64,000 bases of DNA from Turritopsis dohrnii (GCA_027922465.2 BQMF02000480.1:124001-188000); one strand, 5' to 3'; counted from the first letter of the stretch, positions 31,388 through 42,285 are shown. Notes: a model not told the origin generated them from the sequence alone. Numbers and translations: made by a program.

Positions 31388-34300
31388 CACTGTCCAAAGC
31401 TAGAACAATTTTTGTCGATGGGAAATAGCCACTCAAATCATTAATGTTCCCAACTTACATTCTTTTTATGATTTAACAGTCTAAACTCACACTATATTCA
31501 TTGTATACAAGTACTTTGCTTGAAAAGACTCTAAAAGTGTAAAATATAAGCTCTAGTGAAATGAATAATTAACATATGGCTAAATCGCAGATGCCAAGGT
31601 AGAAATGTTGTTTCATGTGAGTCTTATGCAACGTTCTTACGTTTTCCGTAGTTGTTTTAAAAATGGAAGCGAAGAAGCATGCGTAGATCTGTGAAAGTTT
31701 CTTTGTTGAATATATGGAAATAGAAAAAGTTGTAGTACGGCTGTAAAACTTAAAAGAATCAAAAACATTTATGATCCAAACTGATAATCTACGTGGAACT
31801 AATATTCTTAGTAGTCATTCTTGATAAATAAGCAGTTCTTGATGCTTCAAAACAGATATGAACGACTACCAATAGGGTATGTTTATATCGATTTAATGCG
31901 TAAGGTTTCTATTAGTCTTTCTAAATGTAATACAATTTTTTAATTCATGTTCCTAGATAAGCCACCCTGTTTTTATAAAGCTCTGGAATCTTGAAGCACA
32001 GCTTATCTTCCTCATCAGCTTATACCCATTTTATTAATCAATAGATGACCACTTTTTTAATTGACTAGTCGAATTTAAATTATTGTATGATTCTAAAATT
32101 TGTATACTATCAAGCTGACGATAAAAAGGAAACACAGATATTTTTATTATTTCGCAAGGCCAAGTAAAAGTTTTTATTATGAAGTTCAGGTACAAACAAC
32201 ATAAAGATTTTCATACTGTATAGTTATAAAAGGAGTATTTTGAAACGTCCACGGAAGAGTGTTCTCTAATGGAGTTTTAAACTGACGGTGTTCCTTTTTA
32301 AGCTTGATCTCCGGCAAAATTTTTCAAAGTCTCTTAACGTTTATGATGCTCTCGGGAATGTAATTAAATGAATTCGAAGTTATTACTATTTACGCCACAG
32401 ATTTTCCCTTCATAACTTAATGTGACAAAGTTTTCATTACTTAATTACTTTTTGAAGATGCTTTAGGGAATATAATTATGACTAAAAAACTTTTTGAAAA
32501 AATCTCTAAATGATGCAAAACAGTGCAGTTTATATGAAATAACAAATATTACTTCTTTCACATTCAGCTTTTAAAGCACAGATTATTCTTAACACGATAA
32601 TCTTTTAATTAGTTAATTGCTTCTTGAAGATGCTTTAGGGAGTACAACTTCGAATGGAAATCTTTTTAAAAAAATCTCTAAATTGATGCAAGACTGAAGT
32701 TTTATATGAAACAACAAAGTTTAATAGTTATCGTAGCTAAAAGGTAAAATGTAAAATACTGCAAACATCATTCCGCATTATGCATATGGTTTTAAAGCGT
32801 GAACTAACACTCATTTCTTTCTGAAAAGGCTCCAGAAAGTCTTACAGTCATCCGCAGGAATACTTCTGCCAGGTAGGGCATCTTGTTTGTTTTTTTTTTT
32901 CACTGTCCAAACCTAGACCAATTTTTGTCGATGGGAAATAGCCACTCAAATCATTAATGTTCCCAACTTACATTCTTTTTATGATTTAACAGTCTAAACT
33001 CACACTATATTCATTGTATACAAGTACTTTGCTTGAAAAGACTCTAAAAGTGTAAAATATAAGCTCTAGTGAAAGGAATAATTAACATATGGCTAAATCG
33101 CAGATGCCAGGTAGAAATGTTGTTTCATGTGAGTCTTATGCAACGTTCTAACGTTTTCCGTAGTTGTTTTAAAAATGGAAGCGAAGAAGCATGCGTAGAT
33201 CGTTGAAAGTTTCTTTGTTTAATATATGGATATAGAAGAGGTTGTAGTACGGCTGTGAAACTTAAAAGAATCAAGAACAGTTATGATCCAAGGTGATAAT
33301 CTACGTGAAACTAATATTCTTAGTAGTCATTCTTGATAAATAAGCAGTTCTTGATGCTTCAAAACAGATATGAACGACTACCAATAGGGTATGTTTATAT
33401 CGATTTAATGCGTAAGGTTTCTATTAGTCTTTCTAAATGTAATACAATTTTTTAATTCATGTTCCTAGATAAGCCACCCTGTTTTTATAAAGCTCTGGAA
33501 TCTTGAAGCACAGCTTATCTTCCTCATCAGCTTATACCCATTTTATTAATCAATGGATGACCACTTTTTTAATTGAGTAGTCGAATTTAATTTATTGTAT
33601 GATTCTAAAATTTGTATACTATCAAGCTGACGATAAAAAGGAAACACAGATATTTTTATTATTTCGCAAGGCCAAGTAAAAGTTTTTATTATGAAGTTCA
33701 GGTACAAACAACATAAAGATTTTCATACTGTATAGTTATAAAAGGAGTATTTTGAAACGTCCACGGAAGAGTGTTCTCTAATGGAGTTTTAAACTGACGG
33801 TGTTCCTTTTTAAGCTTGATCTCCGGCAAAATTTTTCAAAGTCTCTTAACGTTTATGATGCTCTCGGGAATGTAATTAAATGAATTCGAAGTTATTACTA
33901 TTTACGCCACAGATTTTCCCTTCATAACTTAATGTGACAAAGTTTTCATTACTTAATTACTTTTTGAAGATGCTTTAGGGAATATAACTATGACTAAAAA
34001 ACTTTTTGAAAAAATCTCTAAATGATGCAAAACAGTGCAGTTTATATGAAATAACAAATATTACTTCTTTCACATTCAGCTTTTAAAGCACAGATTATTC
34101 TTAACACGATAATCTTTTAATTAGTTAATTGCTTCTTGAAGATGCTTTAGGGAGTACAACTTCGAATGGAAATCTTTTTAAAAAAATCTCTAAATTGATG
34201 CAAGACTGAAGTTTTATATGAAACAACAAAGTTTAATAGTTATCGTAGCTAAAAGGTAAAATGTAAAATACTGCAAACATCATTCCGCATTATGCATATG

Positions 34301-34400
34301 GTTTTAAAGCGTGAACTAACACTCATTTCTTTCTGAAAAGGCTCCAGAAAGTCTTACAGTCATCCGCAGGAATACTTCTGCCCGGTAGGGCATCTTGTTT
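31388..34400. repeat. Tandem pair of about 1.51-kb units
   Basis: Unit 1 (31388-32900) and unit 2 (32901-34400) are nearly identical, with scattered single-base differences. Each contains diverged subrepeats of about 180 bp around TTGAAGATGCTTTAGGGA and no open frame. The last bases of unit 1 match the flanking gene edge (GGGCATCTTGTTT), implying that the tandem duplication happened after insertion. Confidence 0.88.
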
Positions 34401-34813
34401 CTAGTTGTTTCGCTAGTTTATGTCTTCCCTTATGCATCCACTCTGGTGTACTATCAACACCTAACTGGGTTTTAATAGCAGCCTCACCACCTAGGGTTTT
34501 CAAAATACCTTCTTTAGCGTAAAATCCTCCCCTTTTTTTCGTTATTTGATGCCATTCATCATTTTTATAAAATTCAACTTTTGCGACACCTAGTGTTTTC
34601 GTTGAAGTTACTCGAAACCGATCCAAAGCCAAATTGGGATCTTCTTCTATACCGAGATAGTTGTATAAACTTTTTATTGTCATTCTTTTAATTTCTGCTT
34701 GGTATCTCAGAAGAATCGGCTGCATTAGATATAAGCGGGGTATTCTCATCGTAGGCATCTTCTTCTACATCTTCAAATTTACGGAAAGGTGTTTCATAAT
34801 CAATTGGATCCAT
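34401..34813 (-). pseudogene. N-terminal domain of the Polinton-1 coiled-coil gene
   Basis: The start ATG at 34813 gives MDPIDYETPFRKFEDVEEDAYDEN, with a frameshift near 34690-34720. Then follow MTIKSLYNYLGIEEDPNLALDRF, FYKNDEWHQITKKRGGFYAK and STPEWMHKGRHKL, running into the inserted DNA. The equivalent domain (GISPSEW-type end) precedes the coiled coil in Polinton-2, so both belong to one gene. The start codon is 16 bp from the divergent MCP start. Function is unknown. Confidence 0.55.
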
Positions 34814-34829
34814 TTCTCTTATAATAAAC
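34814..34829. promoter_or_regulatory. 16-bp divergent start region, coiled-coil gene / MCP
   Basis: Only TTCTCTTATAATAAAC separates the two divergent ATG codons. Polinton-2 keeps the same 16-bp spacing and near-identical sequence (59095-59110). It must contain or overlap core promoter signals for at least the MCP. Confidence 0.65.
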
Positions 34830-35618
34830 ATGTATGGTATTGCAAACCCTCATAAGGAATATATGACTCGCTTTGCCTTCAACGCACCGCGTCCGCATGT
34901 TAAGATTTCGAATACACCAAGTACCATTGATCAGAATCAAAATCTAGATGTGAGGCTGCCGAATCTAGGTGATAATGATGTCATTCTACCAGAATCCCTC
35001 AAGCTCACGTTTGATATCAAACTCAACTCCACCGATACAGGACGCTACATCGTCGACAACTTGGAGAAGGCTTTGATCGAACAGTTGACTATCAGTTACG
35101 ATGGAAACATCATCCAAGACATTCAAAATGCGGATGTGATGGAAATTTACAAGGGCAGATGGCTATCTGAGGAAATGCAAGTGGAACGTATCCAACAGGG
35201 AATAAATCCGGAGGGTGATGTAAACAAGCTCAGAGTCACACCGGGTGTAACGAGTACTTCAACGAGCAAGTCCTCCCTGGCAGCTGTCCATGGTAACCGT
35301 TTTCCATTCCTCTATGGGAATTTTTTGAACTCGTCAAGCATCTCCCCTATGTACAGCTTCGCGATCGCTTAAGCTTCAAAATTAAATTCGCAGAGTATGG
35401 AAAGGTCATCAAAGATGCAGGATCAGGATCAGGTGCTTCGAAGAAAGATCCTGACGGCACCTACACTATCTCCAACATTGCTCTAGAATTCGACAAGGTA
35501 GAAGACTCTGACTTCAAACTAAAAGTCTACAATGAACTTGCCAATAGACGACTACCCTACACGCGTGTTTTACGGCATAGAATAATCCCTTTGGACAAGA
35601 AAGATACCGCCTGGAATA
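34830..35618 (+). pseudogene. Polinton-1 major capsid protein, 5' part
   Basis: The double-jelly-roll capsid protein starts MYGIANPHKEYMTRFAFNAP, the conserved start of invertebrate Polinton MCPs. It continues through ILPESLKLTFDIKLNSTDTG and ALIEQLTISYDGNIIQDI. A slip at a T6 run near 35321-35327 changes frame. The second frame continues (RLSFKIKFAEYGK, then IALEFDKVEDSDFKLKVYN) until DTAWN at the Penelope insertion. The rest of the gene is at 38305-38794. Confidence 0.85.
35605..35618 (+). repeat. 14-bp TSD, left copy
   Basis: TACCGCCTGGAATA, repeated at 38305-38318, brackets the Penelope-like element. Confidence 0.9.
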
Positions 35619-35644
35619 ATGTCAAAATAATAATGCAAAATAAT

Positions 35645-35884
35645 GCAAAATGTCGCCACATGAACAAATATATGCTAGCTAACTATAAATCTAAAGACTG
35701 ATAATTACACCTTTTGTTCTGTTTTATTGCGCTATTTATTAAAATCTTACGACACAGCAATTATCGTACGTTTACGTTTGTAAATTGAGAATTTTTTCAT
35801 TCTATACATCATTTGTAGCAGCTGATGATTGGAAACATGAAACTCAGAGTTCTGCTCTAAAAGAAGTTTGTTATTATTTTTGTA
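35645..35884 (+). repeat. Penelope pLTR, left
   Basis: A 240-bp direct repeat, near-identical to 38067-38306. It includes the last codons of the element protein (CRHMNKYMLANYKSKD), showing that the repeat unit contains coding 3' end plus UTR. Confidence 0.9.
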
Positions 35885-35999
35885 TATTCGCTCCTGATAC
35901 TTTTTAGTCGAGCACTTTATGAAGATTAGCAATCACTCATAACCTTCAACTACATTGCTCCTTGCTTTGTCCTGTCGAGCACTCTGCTTTGCTGTCAAC

Positions 36000-38123
36000 A
36001 TGGAAAAAATAAACTTTACTTACTCGATGAAAAATATTCCAACGCCAGACATAAACTCGTACAAGTTAAAGCTAATCGACAAAATAGAAGCAGTTATAAA
36101 ACGTATGCGATGGAAAATGTTTTGGATTAATAACAAAGAATACTCGGATGAACAACTACCTGAACGATATGGTTTCAAAAGCAAAAAAACACCACCTCGC
36201 TGTCCACAGTTAGAATCTTTCGAATCCGACCTACTCGATTTGTTCAAAAATATTGAATTTCAAAACAGCAACGACACGTTCCAAAGGAAATTGAAAGAAG
36301 ACCTGTCGAACATTCGAAATTCCAATAAAGTTTTTGTTTTTGCAGACAAAACGTCAAATGTATATGCAATGCCAACCGATATGCACAAGAAATTGTTACA
36401 CGAAAACGTGACAAAACTCTACGAAAAAGCACCTCCACTGTTGGAAGCGTCTGTTAACCAAGAGGCTAAATTTATTGCAACCTCATTTTGTGTCGACGAT
36501 CGTGCTGAATCCCTTGCTAAATCAGAAGCTTTCATCACTTTGAAAGACCATAAGGATAACTTCCACCAAAAACACCCTTGCCGCCTGATTAACCCATGTA
36601 AAAGTGAACTCGGTGCAATCAGCAAATCTATCCTCGATCGAATAAATACATCTTTACGAAACCTTCTACAAGTAAATCAATGGAAGAACACTGACCAGGT
36701 AACAGAATGGTTTTCTTCTATCGAACAAAAACACGAGTGTACCTTCATCCAGATGGACATTAAAGAATTCTATCCAGCCATCACTAAAGAAATCTTAGAA
36801 AACGCTTTGAACTTTGCCAGCCAGCATTCTTAAATAAGTGACAAGGACTTAAGAACAATCCGTCATTGTCGTAAATCCCTGTTATTTACCAACGGTGAGG
36901 CTTGGAAGAAGAAGAAATCAAAAGACTGTTTTGATGTAACGATGGGGAGTTTTGATGGAGCAGAAGTATGCGAACTAGTCGGTATTTATATTCTGGAGAA
37001 TCTTACCCAACAAATTACTGACAAAGAAAACGTTGGACTGTACAGAGACGATGGTCTTATGCTAACCCGCAACCTAAACGGAAGATCAGTGGACGTTAAA
37101 CAAAAGGAAATAGTTTCGGTCTTCAAAGAAATCGGTTTCGACATTGAAATTCAGATTAATTTGAAAACAGTAGACTTTCTGGACGTAACGCTTGACCTCA
37201 TATCTGAAACATTTAGACCTTACAAAAAACCCAACGACCAGCTGAAATATGTACATACATCATCCAACCACCCAAAGAATATACTGAAACAACTCCCAGT
37301 ATCAATCAACCGTAGATTAGCAAAAAATTCATCTAACGAAGATGTTTTCAACAAGGCGAAATCCGAATACGAGGCAGCTCTGGAATCTAGTGGATATAGA
37401 AACATAAAACTTACCTACAAGAAACCTGAGCCTTACAACCACCGTAGGAGGAAAAAACGTAATATTATTTGGTTCAACCCACCTTATAACAAAGATGTCT
37501 CGACCAACGTCGCCAAAATTTTCATGAAGTTAATCAACAAACACTTCACCAAGGAAAACAATCTACGGAAAATCTTTAACAAAAATAACGTTAAAGTGAG
37601 TTACTCTTGCACAGAAAACGTCCGCTCGATCATCAATGCCCACAATAAGAAAGTTTCTTCGGACACACAAGCGACCACCAAAGCGTGTAATTGCCGTAAC
37701 AAAGCAGGATGCCCACTAAACGGGAATTGCAGAGCCACTTCTGTCATCTATAAATGCGAGGTCACCGCACCAAACGAGGAGAAGAAAGTTTACATAGGTT
37801 TGACTGAAAAAGAGTTTAAACAAAGGTTCAACGGACACAACCAATCCTTCCGAAACAGAAAATACATGAACAGCACGACCTTATCAACACATGTATGGAG
37901 CTTAAAAGATCGTGGCACTGTACCAAACCTCAATTGGTCGATCATTAAGCATGTAAAGGCGTACTCAAATGTGTCAAAAACGTGCAGACTGTGCTTACAG
38001 GAGAAACTAGAGATCTTATCCTTCGAGAAAAAATCTGAACTTTTAAACAAAAAATCAGAAATTGTTGCAAAATGTCGCCACATGAACAAATATATGCTAG
38101 CTAACTATAAATCTAAAGACTGA
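36000..38123 (+). pseudogene. Penelope-like RT with GIY-YIG endonuclease, one stop
   Basis: The frame starts MEKINFTYSMKNIPTPDIN (ATG at 36000). RT motifs include FITLKDHKDNF, PCRLINPCKSELG, the motif A MDIKEFYPAIT, catalytic LYRDDGLML, and KTVDFLDVTLDL. A zinc-finger-like CNCRNKAGCPLNGNC...YKCEV precedes the GIY-YIG nuclease (KVYIGLTEKEFKQRFNGHN, then STHVWSLKD). Both halves are in the same frame, separated by a TAA at 36831-36833 just after FASQHS. PLEs use the RT and nuclease for target-primed insertion. One nonsense codon is the only visible lesion, so the insertion is young. Confidence 0.88.
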
Positions 38124-38306
38124 TAATTACACCTTTTGTTCTGTTTTATTGCGCTATTTATTAAAATCTTACGACACAGCAATTATCGTACGTTTACGTT
38201 TGTAAATTGAGAATTTTTTCATTCTATACATCATTTGTAGCAGCTGATGATTGGAAACATGAAACTCAGAGTTCTGCTCTAAAAGAAGTTTGTTATTATT
38301 TTTGTA
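38067..38306 (+). repeat. Penelope pLTR, right
   Basis: Direct repeat of 35645-35884. It ends at the right TSD. Confidence 0.9.
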
Positions 38307-38794
38307 CCGCCTGGAATATACAGGTAAACGTGCCCAGCGAGAGTTTAAAGGCTCTTGTTCTATTCTTTCTTGATCCAGACAAACGAAAAGCATACGCTAT
38401 GGATAACACCCATTACTACAACCCGAAAATCAGCAAGGTAGACATTACCATCGAAGGAGAGCCTAATCAACTCTATACACACGGCTTACTTCCAGAAGAA
38501 ATGTATGCCCCGGCACGGAAGTATTTCACTTCCAACAAACTGCTGCCGGCCATTAGTCCTTCTAAATTCTTTGATTCTAATTACTGTCTTTTTATCGACT
38601 TTTGAAGTGTTGCTGACAACACTTTACATGGTGCGGGGAGGCGCCTCAAAAACACTTCAGATGGTGTCACACTGCAGATCACCAAAAAAGCTGATGGTGC
38701 GGGAGCCATCCAATGTTACCTCTTTGTGCTACAAGATGGACAGGTTAACTTCATGAATGAGCGCTTTCACAGTGTCGGCTACCAAAATAAATGA
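38305..38794 (+). pseudogene. Polinton-1 major capsid protein, 3' part
   Basis: It resumes after the TSD with IQVNVPSESLKALVLFFLDP, KISKVDITIEGEPNQLYTHG and MYAPARKYFTSNK. A TGA at 38603-38605 interrupts it. The same frame then continues through SVADNTLHGAGRRLKNTSDG to the stop at 38792-38794, which overlaps the ATPase start codon (ATGA). Together with the 5' part it spans about 490 codons, normal for this family. Lesions are one frameshift, one insertion and one stop. Confidence 0.83.
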
Positions 38795-39395
38795 ACCTTA
38801 TTAAAGATCCTTGTACCACAAATTTTTCAGGACCGACAGGCTGTGGCAAAACGGAACTGGCTCTACGCTTACTACAGAACCACTTCAAACACCACTTTGA
38901 CTACATCGTCATTCTCTGTCCTTCCCTCCGATGGAATACAACCTATAAAGACTGTACGATTCTCTGGAAAGATGATGATGTTTTTCTGATCGAACCTACA
39001 CCACAACAGGACTTACTATATTGGATTGAGATATTCACCAAGCAATTTGCAGGGCAGGAAACCTTATTCATCATCGATGATTCCATAGCTGATGAGAAAC
39101 TCGATAAGAAGAGGACTCCACTTCTCAATCTACCACAGGACGTCATCAAAAACATAGTCTATGGCTTCTCACCCAAGTCTACACAGCTCTTCCAAAAACT
39201 ATCAGACGGCAAGCAAAGATGCTATTCGTTTGGTATCCTAAGCAGTTGAGCGACGCCAAGTTTATCTGCGAGGAAACAAATGTCATTTCTAAAAACGACT
39301 GGAGTGGCGTCTTCCAACACTTGAAGAATTCGAAACACGCTTATGTTTACATCCGATGTGAGTTTCCTTGGAGTTACAAGGTTGTTCTTCAATAA
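38791..39395 (+). pseudogene. Polinton-1 A32/FtsK-type packaging ATPase
   Basis: The motor that pumps genome into capsids. Walker A FSGPTGCGKTELAL is near the start and Walker B ETLFIIDDSIADE near 39060-39090. A frameshift and probable internal deletion follow near 39205-39225. The other frame carries AKMLFVWYPKQLSDAKFICE and ends at 39395. The start codon overlaps the MCP stop by four bases (ATGA), suggesting co-transcription. It ends 10 bp from the convergent ankyrin gene. Confidence 0.82.
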
Positions 39396-39405
39396 GTTTG
39401 TATAC

Positions 39406-39942
39406 TTATTGAAAATAGCCAGTTAGAAATTTCTTATCTTCCTCATCATAGTACCAATCCCACACCCTATCCGGATGCATGGTAACTTCCATCAACTCGT
39501 AATGGAGATCTTTTCCGAATCGACCCTTGTGATGATAGCGAAAGAGCTCCTCGTGAATAGCGTCATAACCTAACCAACGTCGACAGAGTGCTACAATCAT
39601 AAAGCGACCATTGAAAGCTGCAAACTCCATGTATAATTTGACGATCTCAATGTGACCATTCTTAGCTGCTAACCATATTGCTAGGTGAAAACCCGTCGCA
39701 CCCCACTCCTTACATAGTTTAACTATCTCGATGTGACCCTTGCAAGCTGCATTTTCCATAGCCTGGTCAAAATCCGTCGCACCCCACTCCTTGCATAGTT
39801 TACCGATCTCAATGTGACCCTTGTAAGCTGCCGTTATTATTGCCTTATTAAAATCACTCACATTATGTGACTGTCCATATCCTAGTCTCTCCTTAGTCTT
39901 GTTATATAGAAAAGTAACAACGTTTCTGAAATAACTCAACAT
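39406..39942 (-). CDS. Polinton-1 ankyrin-repeat protein
   Basis: An intact frame of 178 residues. The start MLSYFRNVVTFLYNKTKERL lies in the right TIR. Three clear ankyrin units follow (GHIEIGKLCKEWGATDF, GHIEIVKLCKEWGATGF, GHIEIVKLYMEF) and then a charged C-terminus (HPDRVWDWYYDEEDKKF). Similar ankyrin units occur in large DNA viruses and Polintons, where they are thought to contact host proteins. It is one of the few undamaged genes in the element. Its mRNA would be driven from the same TIR sequence as PolB. Confidence 0.8.
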   Translation of the reverse strand: MLSYFRNVVTFLYNKTKERLGYGQSHNVSDFNKAIITAAYKGHIEIGKLCKEWGATDFDQAMENAACKGHIEIVKLCKEWGATGFHLAIWLAAKNGHIEIVKLYMEFAAFNGRFMIVALCRRWLGYDAIHEELFRYHHKGRFGKDLHYELMEVTMHPDRVWDWYYDEEDKKFLTGYFQ

Positions 39943-40275
39943 CCTTTATTATATAGAATTTTTCAACTTGGAAATTTTTTACGAGTGGACAGAACTGAGT
40001 CAGGGATTTCCCTGACTCATTTAATGAATTTTCTAAGTCAGGAAATCCCCTGACTCATTCAATATGTATGTCAGCAGTTTTCGACGATGTCAGCAGTTTC
40101 CGACGGTTTTCGACGTTGATGTCAGCAGTTTTCGACGGTTTTCGATGTTGATGTCACCACTTTTCGACGGTTTTCGACAATGTCAGCAGTTTTCGACGGT
40201 TTTCGACGATAGTGCTGATGTCAACAGTTTTCGACGCATGCGCAGAAGGGGTGGGGTGCTGAGACATCTTGTGTG
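39934..40275. repeat. Polinton-1 right terminal inverted repeat
   Basis: The complement of the left TIR, but longer because the GTCAGCAGTTTTCGACGG-type minisatellite has more copies (about 40070-40225). It includes the ankyrin start codon and its TATAATAAAGG box (39943-39953, minus strand). Confidence 0.93.
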
Positions 40276-40714
40276 GAATTGACACTTTGTTACATTATAA
40301 AATATGATTTTACTAAGAGTAGTATGTGGTATGATAGTGCGTGTGTGTGCTGTAGATTTCTACTAGTGGCTATACAAGCGTTTTTTATCTTCTTATTCTT
40401 CATATTATCTTCTTTACTCATCGAGATGTTCTGTCGCCTGCATTAAACCCATTTGGCTCAGGATCTTTTCATGTTTCTCCTATTTTCATATTTCTCTGAC
40501 TGTGTCTGCTGTGCTTGTTATTTATTATCTACCTGTTCTTTAATTTTGTTAAGTTTATCATAGTTTTTTTGCGGAGTGGAGCTATTTTGCGGAACGGAGC
40601 TCATTTGGCAAGATCAAGTATTGTCATCAAAATACTAACAGAGAGATGGGTTCGGCTGCCGTCAATCGCTGAGATTTCTTACAGTGCATACCAAAAATCA
40701 AAATTTCCTCGCTT
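40276..40714. other. Non-coding flank of Polinton-1
   Basis: AT-rich sequence with a short internal repeat (GCGGA-TGGAGCT, 40570-40605). No gene is seen. Confidence 0.5.
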
Positions 40715-41661
40715 ACCTTTAATTTTCGCAAATTGCGATATAGATATTTATATGATTGATCAAGTCCAAAAGTGTTCAGTGTATAGCTTTAGGGCAAAAT
40801 TGTCGATCTATACGGTAGCGGGCAGGCCAAAGTGGTTGCATTTAGAGTCAAGTAGACATTTTTCCCCGTTGTTGCTCTAAATGCTCTGAGGTTTGTTATG
40901 AAATTCAAATTGGGAAACTGGGAATATACCTTCTATCCTTTACGATAACTTTGTAAGTTGAACATTTATAGATGAGAATATTGCTTGTTAATACTTTTGA
41001 AAATTTAAATTCAGATCAAAGCTTCTGAACGTTGTGCATCTATGCTCACAAGCTGTGTATCTGTGGTGAGAAAAAAGAAAAAACTGTCATTTCTTCTCCA
41101 TTCCCTTTACTATTATCTTTAGGCAATGTTTATTCAACTTGTTGATGTATTTTGATCCACTTAACTGTTTTTATTACCACACACAACACATAACAAAACA
41201 TAAAATTCCAACGATGATGATAAAATCTAATGTTATGTTTTTCGATGTGCAATGACACCACTACTTTTGTTGCGCCGCAAAATTTTATTCATAATAGGTC
41301 CTTTTAGAGATTTACCCATTTTGAATTCTTATTGCAAGCTTATTATTGTTCACGGGAAATGATTTGAATGTTTCGTAAATAACTTCATGCTGAGAGAGAA
41401 TGTAGTGGTAGTGTGTGCAGAAAAAAAGTGGCTTTGATAATTTCTAGTGTCTAAATTAATGAGACATCAAAACAGTTAACATCATCATGGAATTTGTCTA
41501 TTTAAAAGAGTAGTATTTATGTTTAATACGTATGTCTGGGTGAAACTTTATAATTTTGAGAAAAATAACTGAAGGTAAAATAGTTATACAGCTTACAAGT
41601 TCTTTAATTGGATAAGATAATTAAAAATAAACGACAAAGAAGAGCTAAGAAACAAATCAGT
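40715..41661 (-). repeat. Dispersed about 1-kb repeat, copy B (inverted)
   Basis: Reverse-complement match to 9127-10200 through most of its length, with small deletions. A pogo-like MITE is inserted at its outer end. Confidence 0.8.
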
Positions 41662-41663
41662 TA

Positions 41664-42285
41664 CAGTGGAACCTCTATTAACGGTCACCTCCATACATCG
41701 GTCACCTCCTGATAAGCGGCCAGAAAAGAAAGTCCCTGCCGAATTTATTGTCAAACTCTTATAAAAAAACCTCCATACATCGGTCACCTCCAATCAACGG
41801 TCAAACGGCCACTTTCTATTGTCCCAATGTCTAATTTTACCTCTATTAACGGTCAAAAAAAATCTTTATGCAAGCAAATAAAAGGAAAAATATCTTATTA
41901 ATAATAATTATTTACAAAAATAAAGTCAAGTCAAGCAGCTTCATCTATTGTAGATGATTTGAACTTCAAAACATTAGGTGATGCTGACTTTGAATCTTGT
42001 CACACAAGGACTTGAAGCACTTAGGCTCAATAATCTTTCACAAAAAAAGTAACAGTTTATTTCAGTAAAAAGTTGTAACATGATTGTAGATTGTACTGAT
42101 AAGATACGTGTATTTACTTGTGTTTATTTTGATCATGAATCATTCTTTATGCCCCTCCTATCTCTCCCGACCAGCCTTTTGGATAAAAAGTTACATTCAT
42201 ATAAAACCTCCATACATCGGTCACCTCTAATGCAACGGCCACTAAGCTGGGTCCCCCAAAGTGGCCGCTATTAGAGGTTCTACTG
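41664..42285. mobile_element. pogo/Tigger-like MITE, 622 bp
   Basis: Inverted termini CAGTGGAACCTCTATTAACG / TTAGAGGTTCTACTG are flanked by TA (41662-41663 and 42286-42287). GGTCACCTCCATACATCGG-type motifs recur inside. The termini match those of the Tc1/mariner pogo-Tigger group. No transposase. Confidence 0.82.

Larger units (their letters stand above)
31264..34400. mobile_element. 3-kb duplicated non-coding insertion in the Polinton-1 coiled-coil gene
   Basis: The block contains two 51-bp units (31270-31371), a poly-T tract, and two about 1.5-kb direct repeats (31388-32900 and 32901-34400). It separates the N-terminal domain from the rest of one gene that is contiguous in Polinton-2. GTATTCCTGCG at the left end and CGCAGGAATAC near 34366 form a short inverted pair. 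The element type is not recognised. Confidence 0.7.
35619..38304 (+). mobile_element. Penelope-like element with direct terminal repeats
   Basis: A 2,686-bp insertion in the MCP gene is flanked by a 14-bp TSD. It has pLTR-like direct repeats (35645-35884 and 38067-38306) and one frame encoding a reverse transcriptase plus a GIY-YIG endonuclease. The left border has a small TAATGCAAAA duplication. Confidence 0.9.
23613..40275 (+). mobile_element. Polinton-1 (Maverick), full-length but inactivated
   Basis: A 16.7-kb self-synthesising DNA transposon/virus-like element is bounded by long TIRs. On the plus strand it carries PolB, a two-TM protein, integrase, small SAP protein and MSV199 protein. 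On the minus strand it carries a membrane protein and a coiled-coil membrane protein. These are followed by MCP (+), packaging ATPase (+) and an ankyrin protein (-). Secondary insertions are a Penelope-like element (35619-38304) and a duplicated non-coding block (about 31264-34400). Deletions removed the PolB C-terminus and the minor capsid region. No protease gene was recognised. No flanking 6-bp TSD is evident. Confidence 0.9.

Noticed and set aside
31388..34400. The 1.5-kb direct repeats as LTRs of a retrotransposon
   Set aside because: They are adjacent with no internal coding region, lack TG...CA ends, and unit 1 contains flank sequence at its end. Tandem duplication fits better.
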